This document shows positions 1-7,833 of a DNA stretch of 64,000 nt, one piece after another (positions within the stretch are counted from its first letter, which is position 1; the number at the start of each line of letters is the position of its first letter). Both the position numbers and the translations under genes were made by a program. The stretch covers positions 3,348,001 to 3,412,000 of the forward strand of contig NZ_LT607755.1 of assembly GCF_900090275.1 (NCBI RefSeq). The letters run 5' to 3'. A model generated the notes under the pieces. The model was not told the origin of the DNA, ran no database searches, and saw only the letters and a list, made by a program, of their open reading frames with translations. This stretch comes from Micromonospora zamorensis (GTDB lineage: Bacteria; Actinomycetota; Actinomycetes; Mycobacteriales; Micromonosporaceae).

Positions 1-1
1 G

Positions 2-2881
2 GGCGAGCACTGCCCCGCCAACCCCGCCGGCGCCCTCCAGGTGCGGGTGTCCCAGTTGCGCAAGGCGCTCAACGACGCCGAGCCGGGTGCCCGCGAGCTG
101 GTCGAGTCCCGGCCGCCGGGCTATCTGCTGCGGGTCGACGCGGTCGACGTCGCCCGGTTCGACGAGCTGGCCCGGTGCACCGACGTCGAGCGGTTGACCG
201 ATGCCCTCGCGTTGTGGCGCGGCGAGGCGTACGCCGACGTGGCCGACGCCGAGTTCGTCCGCGCGGAGGCCACCCGCCTCGCCGAGCAGCGCCTCACCGT
301 CCACGAACGGTTGGCCGAGGCCCGGCTGGCCCGGGGTGAACACGATCTGGTCGCCGCCGACCTCGCCGAGCTGGTCACCCGGCATCCGCTGCGTGAGGGC
401 CTGCGGGCGGTGCAGCTCCGCGCGTTGTACGCGGCCGGCCGCCAGTCCGAGGCCTTGGACAGCTACGCCGATCTGCGGGAGCGGCTCGCCGAGGAGCTGG
501 GCCTCGACCCCGGCCCCGAGCTGGTCGCCCTGCACCGCAGGATCCTCGAACAGGACGCCACCCTCAGCGCGCCGCCGAAGGCCGCGGTCATCCGCGTCAG
601 CCTTCCCGCCCCGCTCGACGAGCTGGTCGGGCGCGCCGAGGCGCTGGCCGAGCTGGGCGAGCTGCTGCCCCGGCAGCGGCTGGTGACGCTGGTCGGGCCC
701 GGTGGCGTCGGCAAGACCAGACTGGCCGTCGAGACGGCCCGCGCGCAGTCCCTTCCCGACGGAGTCCAGCTGGTCGAGCTGGCCCCGCTGCCCGCCGGTG
801 ACGCGCTCGTCGCCGAGCAGGTGCTCGCCGCTCTGGGCAGCTACGAGGCGGCCGGCACGAACATGTCCCCCGCCGACCGGCTGGTGACGACCCTGCGGCA
901 CCGACACCTGCTGCTCGTGCTGGACAACTGCGAACACGTCATCGACCCGGTCGCCGAGCTGGTCGCCCGGCTGCTGCGCGAGGTGCCCGGGCTGCGGGTG
1001 CTGGCCACCAGCAGGGAGCCACTCGGGCTGACCGGTGAACTGCTCTGGGAGGTACCCCCACTGCCCGTGCCGGATGACGGTGACCTGGACACGGTCCGGC
1101 ACTCGGCGGCGGCCCGGTTGTTCGCCGCCCGCGCCGCCGCGCAGCAGCGCGGGTTCCGCCTCGACGGGCAGAGCGCCGCCGCGGTCGCGCAGCTCTGCCG
1201 CCGCCTCGACGGCCTGCCGCTCGCGCTGGAGCTGGCCGCGACCCGGGTGCGCGCGCTGGGCGTGCGCGGTGTGGTGGAACGGCTCGACGACCGCTTCCGT
1301 CTGCTCACCACCCAGCAGCGGGACGTGCCACCCCGGCAGCGGACGCTGACCGCGGTGATCGGTTGGAGCTGGGACCTCCTCGACGAGACCGACCGGATGG
1401 TGCTGGCCCGGCTGGCGGTGTTCCGGGACGGCTGCACCCCGGATGCCGCCGAGTACGTCTGCGGGACCGACCTGGACACCCTCGCCCGGCTGGTGGACCG
1501 GTCGCTGGTGGTGCTGGACGACTCCGGCGCCAACCCGCGCTACCGGCTGCTCGAATCGGTCGCGGCATTCTGCCTGGACCGACTGACCGACGCCGACGCC
1601 GTGCGCACCCGGCACGCCACCTACTACACGGAGCTGGCCGAGCGCGCCGACCCGGAGCTGCGCGGGGCCGACCAGCAGCGGTGGCTGGCGCTGCTGGACG
1701 CCGAGATGGCGAACCTGCGATCCGCGCTGGTGCACGGCGGAGGGCTGCGCCTGGCGATCGCGCTGAGCTGGTACTGGCACCTGCGCGGCCGGCTCACCGA
1801 GGCGCGGCGAGCCCTGGCCGTGCCCGGTGACCCGGACCAGGAGACCCGGGCGGCCCCCTGGCGGGTCGGGTTCGCCCTGTCGCAGGGCGAGGCGACCGAG
1901 CCGGACGACGTACGCGCCGCGGTGGCCGCCGACCCGGGCTGCCACGCCGCGTGGTTCGCGGCCAACGCGGTGATCGAGCACGGCGACCTGGCCCTGGCTG
2001 CGGAGCTGCTGCCCACCGCCACAGTCGACAGGTGGACCGAGGCCGCGGTGCTCACCTCCCTGGCCCACATCGCGCACGCCAACGGTGACCAGGCCACCCT
2101 GGAGGACACCGCGACCCGCAGCGCCGCGCTCTTCGCCGACCTCGGCGACCGGTGGGGTCGGCTCCGTGCGACCGAGTGGGTGGGCGGCCTGGCCGACATG
2201 CGCGGCGAGCACGAGCGCGCCGCCGCGCTGCACCGCGAGGGGCTGCGCTGGGCCGAGGAACTGGCGCTGTGGCCGCAGGTCTGCGCGGAGCTGTCCTGGC
2301 TGGCCTGGCTCGCCGTGCAGACCCGCGACTACGCCCAGGGTCGGGAACTGGCCGAACGCGCGTACGCCCTGGCGGTCGAGCAGGGCTCGCCCGGTGCGCT
2401 GGTCTTCGCGGAGATGAGCCTCGGGCTGGCCGCCCGCCGCGACGGCAAGCTCGACCTGGCCGTCACCCACCTCAGCCACCTCGCCGAGCTGGGCCGGGGC
2501 GAGAGTCAACCCGCGCTCTACCTGCCGATGGTCCTGGTGGAGCTGGGCTACGCCCTCGAGCAGGGCGGTGACCCGGATGCCGCGCTGGCCCTGCACATCG
2601 AGGCGTTCGAGGCCGCCGAGGCGATGACCACGATGCGCGACGCGGTCGGCCCCCTGGAGGGGATGGCGGCGGCGGTGCGCTCCCCCGAGGTGGCCGCCCG
2701 ACTGCTGGGCGCCGCTGCCGCTGCCCGACTCGCCACGCAGTCCCCCGCCGCGCCGGCCGAACGCGACGACATCGACCGGACGACCGAGCGCCTGCGAGCC
2801 GCACTCGGGCCGCAGCGGTTCGACGCGTTGCTCGCCGAGGGCGCGAAGCTGAGCCCGAGCGAGGCCCGGGCTCAGCTCTGA
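2..2881 (+). CDS. AfsR/SARP-type transcriptional regulator (5' end cut off)
   Basis: The reading frame is open to the left edge and the first residues already match the end of an OmpR-like DNA-binding wing (LQVRVSQLRKAL), so the start codon lies outside the window. The next ~150 residues form a bacterial transcriptional activation (BTAD) domain. An NB-ARC/AAA-type ATPase follows, with Walker A GPGGVGKT and Walker B LLVLDNCEH. The C-terminal half is helical TPR-like sequence. In this family ATP binding and TPR-mediated signals gate DNA binding near secondary-metabolism or morphology genes. The target is not evident here. It ends 5 bases before the convergent neighbour. Family assignment is firm; the function within the family is open. 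Confidence 0.9.
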   Translation, partial: GEHCPANPAGALQVRVSQLRKALNDAEPGARELVESRPPGYLLRVDAVDVARFDELARCTDVERLTDALALWRGEAYADVADAEFVRAEATRLAEQRLTVHERLAEARLARGEHDLVAADLAELVTRHPLREGLRAVQLRALYAAGRQSEALDSYADLRERLAEELGLDPGPELVALHRRILEQDATLSAPPKAAVIRVSLPAPLDELVGRAEALAELGELLPRQRLVTLVGPGGVGKTRLAVETARAQSLPDGVQLVELAPLPAGDALVAEQVLAALGSYEAAGTNMSPADRLVTTLRHRHLLLVLDNCEHVIDPVAELVARLLREVPGLRVLATSREPLGLTGELLWEVPPLPVPDDGDLDTVRHSAAARLFAARAAAQQRGFRLDGQSAAAVAQLCRRLDGLPLALELAATRVRALGVRGVVERLDDRFRLLTTQQRDVPPRQRTLTAVIGWSWDLLDETDRMVLARLAVFRDGCTPDAAEYVCGTDLDTLARLVDRSLVVLDDSGANPRYRLLESVAAFCLDRLTDADAVRTRHATYYTELAERADPELRGADQQRWLALLDAEMANLRSALVHGGGLRLAIALSWYWHLRGRLTEARRALAVPGDPDQETRAAPWRVGFALSQGEATEPDDVRAAVAADPGCHAAWFAANAVIEHGDLALAAELLPTATVDRWTEAAVLTSLAHIAHANGDQATLEDTATRSAALFADLGDRWGRLRATEWVGGLADMRGEHERAAALHREGLRWAEELALWPQVCAELSWLAWLAVQTRDYAQGRELAERAYALAVEQGSPGALVFAEMSLGLAARRDGKLDLAVTHLSHLAELGRGESQPALYLPMVLVELGYALEQGGDPDAALALHIEAFEAAEAMTTMRDAVGPLEGMAAAVRSPEVAARLLGAAAAARLATQSPAAPAERDDIDRTTERLRAALGPQRFDALLAEGAKLSPSEARAQL

Positions 2882-2886
2882 TCTGG

Positions 2887-3441
2887 TCAGGCCGGCGTCT
2901 TCGGCGCGTACGAGGCGACGATCACGCCGCTCTTGTGCACCCGGGTGTCGACCAGGTCGAACGAGGCCTTGAAGTCGGTCAGCGGCACCGTCAGGTTGGC
3001 GCCGCCCTCCAGCACCGGGTGGATCCAGAACCGGACCTCGTCCACCAGGCCCGCCCGGATCAGCTGCGCGGTGACCGAGCCGAAGCCGTACTGGATGATG
3101 TTCTTGCCCTCCTGGGCCTTGAGCGCGCTGACCGCCTCGACCAGGTCGCCCTGGAGCACCTCCGTGTTGTTCCAGGTGGGGTCGGTCAGGGTGGTCGAGG
3201 CGACGTACTTCTTGACGTTGTTGAAGTACGCGGCGCCCGTGGTCGGGTCGCTCTCGTCCCTGGTCGGCCAGGCGGCGGACATGCCGTCGTAGGTGGCTCG
3301 GCCCATCAGCATCGCGTCGGCCTCGGTGGTCTGCGCCCCGGCGAGGCTGGCGGCCTCCTCGTCGAAGTACGGCATGGTCCACATGGGGTTCTCGATGACG
3401 CCGTCGAGGGTGATGTAGGTCGAGTTGATGAGCTTGCGCAT
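2887..3441 (-). CDS. Dihydrofolate reductase family protein (RibD C-terminal fold)
   Basis: The 184-residue product starts MRKLINSTYITLDGVIENP, the usual opening of small RibD-C/DHFR-fold reductases in actinomycetes. It carries the expected AMLMGRATYDG stretch and a C-terminal GANLTVPLTD segment. I chose the ATG at 3441 over an upstream in-frame start because AGGAG sits six bases before it. Such proteins bind NADPH, but their physiological substrate is generally unknown. It is a stand-alone gene, convergent with the AfsR-like regulator. A true folate role is unlikely given the divergence from FolA. Confidence 0.85.
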   Translation of the reverse strand: MRKLINSTYITLDGVIENPMWTMPYFDEEAASLAGAQTTEADAMLMGRATYDGMSAAWPTRDESDPTTGAAYFNNVKKYVASTTLTDPTWNNTEVLQGDLVEAVSALKAQEGKNIIQYGFGSVTAQLIRAGLVDEVRFWIHPVLEGGANLTVPLTDFKASFDLVDTRVHKSGVIVASYAPKTPA

Positions 3442-3514
3442 CGGGATCTCCTGGTTGTCTGTCGTGCTCTCCGGTGACACCCAGAACTCTGCCAATGCCC
3501 GCTTACGATTCGCT

Positions 3515-4093
3515 TCAGGTGCCCTTACCGGCGTCCCCGGCCGCGCCTGGAGCCGCTTGCGACAGCGGGTCGGTCAGCGGGATGGGCAGCGCCTGCGTGG
3601 CCACCGTGCCGCCGCCGGTCGAGTGCGCCGGCGCGGGGCGGTCACCGGTGCGGCTGTGCAGGCGTCCCTGCCCCGCCGGCCCGGCACGCCGGGTCACCTC
3701 GACGGTCACCATCCGCACCGGCAAGGGCGGCGCGGTGAAACGCCCGACACCCCACCGCACCCAGATCGGAATCCGGCCGGCGTCCGCCTCCGCGCGCAAC
3801 TTCTGCACCGTACGGGCCCGGTCGGTGTGGTCGACCTCCACGACGACCGGCGGGCCGTCCGGGCGGGCACACGCCACGTCCAGGACCGAGTGCCGTTGCT
3901 CCAGCGGCGGCGGCAACGGCAACACGCTGGGGGCGCGCCGATAGACCCGCCAGCCCTGGGCCTCGGCCCACCCCACGACCGAGTCGATCACCCGCGCGGT
4001 GACCTCGTCGGCGCTCAGGTCGACGAAGGTCAGGTCCGCCAGAGCGCGACCGAGGTCGGACGCCAACCGCTCGCCCTGCGCCGTGACCTCCAC
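3515..4093 (-). CDS. Hypothetical protein, possible nuclease-like fold
   Basis: I do not recognise this 192-residue protein. Its middle reads VLDVACARPDGPPVVVEVDHTDRA and then a Lys, which has the spacing (D..., then ExD, then K) of a PD-(D/E)XK-like core. This is a weak pattern match only. The C-terminal 45 residues are Gly/Ala/Pro-rich and probably disordered. It starts with GTG without a Shine-Dalgarno sequence. A TATCCT hexamer lies about five bases upstream, so it is probably transcribed leaderless from the 17-base gap after the S9 peptidase gene rather than only by read-through. Confidence 0.6.
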   Translation of the reverse strand: MEVTAQGERLASDLGRALADLTFVDLSADEVTARVIDSVVGWAEAQGWRVYRRAPSVLPLPPPLEQRHSVLDVACARPDGPPVVVEVDHTDRARTVQKLRAEADAGRIPIWVRWGVGRFTAPPLPVRMVTVEVTRRAGPAGQGRLHSRTGDRPAPAHSTGGGTVATQALPIPLTDPLSQAAPGAAGDAGKGT

Positions 4094-4110
4094 CGGCGCA
4101 GGATAACGCC

Positions 4111-5955
4111 TCAGCCGACGGTGGTCGTGGCCGCGGCGAGGTGCCGGGTCAGCCAGGCGGTGGTGGCCGTACGCGCCGCCTCGGCGTTGGCGCGCGTCAG
4201 GAAGTCGTGCCCCTCGCCGGCGAGCACCAGGTGCCCGTGCGGCACGTCCCGGGCGGCGAGGGCCTGCGCCACCTGCGCCGACTCGCCCGCCGGCACGTTG
4301 GTGTCGTTGGCGCCGTGGATGAGCATCACCGGCACGTCGAGCCGGTCGAGGTGGGTCATCGGCGAGAGGTCACGCAGCAGTTCCGCGTCGCGCTGCGGGT
4401 CGCCGTACTTGCTGACGGCGGCGGCGGCGATCCACGGCTCGGTGCCGGCGTAGAAGGTGTGGAAGTCGGAGATCCCGCACTCGGCGACCCCCGCGGCGAA
4501 CAGCCCGGGGAAGTTCACCAGCACGGCGAGGACCAGGTAACCACCGTAGGAACGACCCAGACAGCCGAGCTGGCCGGGCCGGGCGACGCCGCTGTCGACG
4601 AGGAAGTCCGCGCAGGCCGCCACGTCGGCGATCGCGCCGTACCGGCCGGCGAGGTTGTCGGCCGCGACGAAGGACCGGCCGAAGCCGGACGAGCCGCGCA
4701 CGTTCGGCGCGAACACGGCGATGCCCTGCGCGACGAGAGCCTGGAACAACGGGTTGTAGCAGGGACGTTCCTGCGCCTCCGGGCCTCCGTGCAGACTGAT
4801 GGCGGTCGGCCAGGGACCCGGCCCGGCGGGGCGGTAGAGCCAGCCGGAGAGCGGCAACCCGTCGCGGGCACGCAGGTCGACGAGGTGCGGCGCGACCCCG
4901 CCGTCGCCCGTACGCGCCACACCGGTGTCCGGGCGCAGCGGCCGCAGCGCCCCGCTCGTCGGGTCCACCAGCCAGACCTCCCGAGGCTGCACCGGCCCCT
5001 GCGCGGTGACGCAGAGCAGGTCACCGCCGGCGGCGAAGACGGCGTCGTCGAGCACCTCGCCCGGTGCCACCACGGCCCGCTGCACGCCGCTGGCGAGGTC
5101 GAGCAGGCTCATCTCACTGCGGCCACCGTAGGTGTTCCACAGCAGCGCGACCCGCCGCCCGTCGGCGCTCGGCACGGCCTGCTCCAACTCGGCGTCCGGT
5201 CGTCCGGCGAGCCGGGTCGGCGGCTGCTCCGGTCGGGTCAGGTCGACCCGCACCAGCGCGGCGAGTTCCGAGAACGCGTCGGTGCGGGCCAGCACGCTGG
5301 TCCCGTCCGCTCCGAACCAGCCCTGGTCGGTGCTGCCCTGGCCGGTGTCCGGGAACAGTCGCCGTCGAACGCCGGTGGCCACGTCGAGCACCTCCAGCCA
5401 GCGCGCGTTGCGCGGGCCGCGGCGCAGCAGGGCGATGCCGACGTCCGGGGTGACGTCCAGGAGCGTGAGCAGGTCACCCTCGGCGAGCACCCGCCGGTGC
5501 CCGGTGCCCGCGTCGACCAGGACGGCCCGGGCGTGCTCGTCGGTCTCGGTGACCATCAGGACCGCACCCTCGGGCAGCCAGCCGGCCAACGCGGCGCTGC
5601 GACGGCCGAACCCGGCGACCTGGCGGCGTCGTGACCCGTCCGGGCGCAGCACCCACAGCTCGGTGCGGGGAGCGCCGCCGGGGGCGACGACACAGGCCAG
5701 CCACTGCCCGTCCGGGGACCAACTCAGCGCGAGCACCGGGTCGTCGCCGGTGGGCAGCGCGACAGCCTCGGCGGCGTCGACGTCGCGGACCCAGACGCCC
5801 GGCGCGCCGGCCCGGTCGGAGAGGAACGCCACCCGGCGACCGTCGGGGGACGGCGCGGGCGCGTGGTCCTCGCCGGGAGGCAGCGGCGGTGCCGGCCGGT
5901 GGCCGACGGGTCGGGCCCGTCGGGCGGTGCCCGGCACCTCGGTCCGTACGCTCAT
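4111..5955 (-). CDS. S9 family (prolyl oligopeptidase-like) serine peptidase
   Basis: The 614-residue product lacks a signal peptide, so it is probably cytoplasmic. Residues ~25-340 form a WD40-like beta-propeller (repeated SPDGRRVAFLSD and SWSPDGQWLA motifs). Residues ~370-614 form an alpha/beta-hydrolase peptidase domain. The nucleophile is Ser ~469 in GRSYGGY, with Asp ~551 (HGANDTNVP) and His ~583 (GEGHDF). The family cleaves short peptides or acyl-aminoacyl peptides. The ATG directly abuts the TAG of the amidotransferase gene, so the two are surely co-transcribed. By context it may turn over or process the peptide-like product of that operon. That role is inference. Confidence 0.88.
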   Translation of the reverse strand: MSVRTEVPGTARRARPVGHRPAPPLPPGEDHAPAPSPDGRRVAFLSDRAGAPGVWVRDVDAAEAVALPTGDDPVLALSWSPDGQWLACVVAPGGAPRTELWVLRPDGSRRRQVAGFGRRSAALAGWLPEGAVLMVTETDEHARAVLVDAGTGHRRVLAEGDLLTLLDVTPDVGIALLRRGPRNARWLEVLDVATGVRRRLFPDTGQGSTDQGWFGADGTSVLARTDAFSELAALVRVDLTRPEQPPTRLAGRPDAELEQAVPSADGRRVALLWNTYGGRSEMSLLDLASGVQRAVVAPGEVLDDAVFAAGGDLLCVTAQGPVQPREVWLVDPTSGALRPLRPDTGVARTGDGGVAPHLVDLRARDGLPLSGWLYRPAGPGPWPTAISLHGGPEAQERPCYNPLFQALVAQGIAVFAPNVRGSSGFGRSFVAADNLAGRYGAIADVAACADFLVDSGVARPGQLGCLGRSYGGYLVLAVLVNFPGLFAAGVAECGISDFHTFYAGTEPWIAAAAVSKYGDPQRDAELLRDLSPMTHLDRLDVPVMLIHGANDTNVPAGESAQVAQALAARDVPHGHLVLAGEGHDFLTRANAEAARTATTAWLTRHLAAATTTVG

Positions 5956-7734
5956 CTAAACCCCGATCCGCTGCAACCAGAGCTCCAGCAACCCGAGTTG
6001 CCAGAGCGCGTTGGAACCCAGCGTGGTCCGCCGGGCGTTGGGCGCGTCCAGCAACTCCTCCAGGTAGTCCTTGCGGAACAGGCCCCGCTCGCGGGCCGGC
6101 CGGGCGGTCAGCGCGTCGCGCACGTCGTCGAGCAGCGGGCCGGAGAGGTGCCGGATGGCGGGCACCGGAAAGTAGCCCTTCGGCCGGTCGATCACCGCGT
6201 CCGGGACGATGCCCCGACTCGCCGCCTTCAGCACGCCCTTGCCGCCCTGCGCCAGCTTCATCCCCGGTGGGCAGGCGGCGGCCAGCTCGACGACCTCGTG
6301 GTCGAGGAACGGCACCCGGGCTTCCAGCCCCCAGGCCATCGTCATGTTGTCCACCCGCTTGACCGGGTCGTCGACCAGCATCACCAGGCTGTCCTGCCGC
6401 AGGGCCGCGTCCAGCGCGGTGTCCGCGCCCGGTGCGGCGAAGTGGGCGGCCACGAACTCCAGGCTCGCGTCGTGGTCGAGCATCCACTCCGGCGCCAGGT
6501 GCCCGCCGAGCGCGTCGTGACGACGGTCGAAGAACACCCGGGCGTACGCCTCGACGGCGTCCGCCCTGGCTACGTTGGCCATCGGCGGGTACCAGTCGTA
6601 GCCGGCCAGGATCTCGTCGGCGCCCTGCCCGGACTGGACCACCGTGATCCGCTGCGAGACCTCCTCGGACAGCAGGTGGAACGCGACGCAGTCGTGGCTG
6701 ACCATCGGCTCGCTCATCGCGGCGATGGCGTCGTGCACGGCGGGGACGAACCGGCTCGCGCCGATGCGGATCTGGTGGTGGTCGGTGCCGAAGTGACGGG
6801 CCACCAGATCGGAGTAGTGGAACTCGTCCCCGCTCTCCCCCGCCGCCGCCTCGAAGCCGATGCTGAAGGTGGCCAGTCCGGTCTGGCCCTGCTCGGCCAG
6901 CAGGGCGACGATCAGGCTGGAGTCGAGGCCACCGGAGAGCAGTACGCCGACCGGCACGTCGGCGACCATCCGTCGGCGTACGGCGGTGCGCAACGCCGCC
7001 ATGAGCCGTTCCTGCCACTCGTCGGCGGACATCGGATCGGCCGCGGCCCTGGTGAACTCCGGCCGCCAGTACAGCGTGTCGGTGCTCCGGCCGGATGCGG
7101 TGATCACCCGCACGGTCGCCGGTGGGAGCTTGCGGACCCCGGCGAGGATCGTGCGCGGCGGGGGCACCACCGAGTGGAAGCTCATGTAGTGGTGCAGCGC
7201 CACCGGGTCGAGGTCGGTGTCCACGTCACCGGCGGCGAGCAACGCCGGCAGGGTGGAGGCGAAGCGGACCCGCCCCGGCCCCTCGGCCAGGTAGAGCGGC
7301 TTGATGCCGAGCCGGTCGCGGGCCAGCACCAGGGTGTGCGTGGCCATCTCCACCAGGGCGAACGCGAACATTCCGTAGAACCGTTCGACGCAGGCCGTCC
7401 CCCACCGGTGGTACGCCTTGAGGATCACCTCGGTGTCCGAGGTGGACCGGAAGGAGTAACCGGCGGTGATCAGCTCGTCGCGCAGCTCCCGGTAGTTGTA
7501 GATGCAGCCGTTGAAGACGACGGCCAGACCCAGCTCGTCGTCGACCATCGGCTGGGCGCCCGCGTCGGAGAGGTCGATGATGCGCAGCCGTCGGTGCACC
7601 AGGGCCGCCGGCCCCTGCTGCCACCGGCCCTCACCGTCCGGGCCACGGGAGGCCAGGGCGGGGAGCATCCGCTCGACGGCCGCCATGTCCGGTGGCGTCC
7701 CGTCGAAGCGGAACTCGCCTCCGATACCGCACAT
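5956..7734 (-). CDS. Asparagine-synthase-like amidotransferase (N-acetylglutaminylglutamine amidotransferase type)
   Basis: This 592-residue class II glutamine amidotransferase starts at the ATG that places Cys directly after Met (MCGIGG), as needed for the Ntn nucleophile. An AGAGGTG ribosome site precedes it. An in-frame start three codons upstream would bury the Cys and is rejected. The N-terminal glutaminase covers ~1-200. The synthetase domain has the PP-loop SGGLDS at 267-272. Overall it resembles the enzyme that amidates N-acetylglutaminylglutamine, an osmolyte dipeptide, more than ordinary AsnB. It lies between the GCS2-ATP-grasp fusion (100 bases upstream) and the S9 peptidase (no gap). 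It would supply the terminal amide of a peptide-like product. The substrate here is not proven. Confidence 0.85.
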   Translation of the reverse strand: MCGIGGEFRFDGTPPDMAAVERMLPALASRGPDGEGRWQQGPAALVHRRLRIIDLSDAGAQPMVDDELGLAVVFNGCIYNYRELRDELITAGYSFRSTSDTEVILKAYHRWGTACVERFYGMFAFALVEMATHTLVLARDRLGIKPLYLAEGPGRVRFASTLPALLAAGDVDTDLDPVALHHYMSFHSVVPPPRTILAGVRKLPPATVRVITASGRSTDTLYWRPEFTRAAADPMSADEWQERLMAALRTAVRRRMVADVPVGVLLSGGLDSSLIVALLAEQGQTGLATFSIGFEAAAGESGDEFHYSDLVARHFGTDHHQIRIGASRFVPAVHDAIAAMSEPMVSHDCVAFHLLSEEVSQRITVVQSGQGADEILAGYDWYPPMANVARADAVEAYARVFFDRRHDALGGHLAPEWMLDHDASLEFVAAHFAAPGADTALDAALRQDSLVMLVDDPVKRVDNMTMAWGLEARVPFLDHEVVELAAACPPGMKLAQGGKGVLKAASRGIVPDAVIDRPKGYFPVPAIRHLSGPLLDDVRDALTARPARERGLFRKDYLEELLDAPNARRTTLGSNALWQLGLLELWLQRIGV

Positions 7735-7833
7735 GCCACGCACCTCTGTTCGGCTCGGGTCCGCTCGGGCCGCTGACGGGTCCAGGTTTGGCGGACCGGG
7801 TTGCGTCCCGATGACGGGCGGGTCAAGCGTGGG

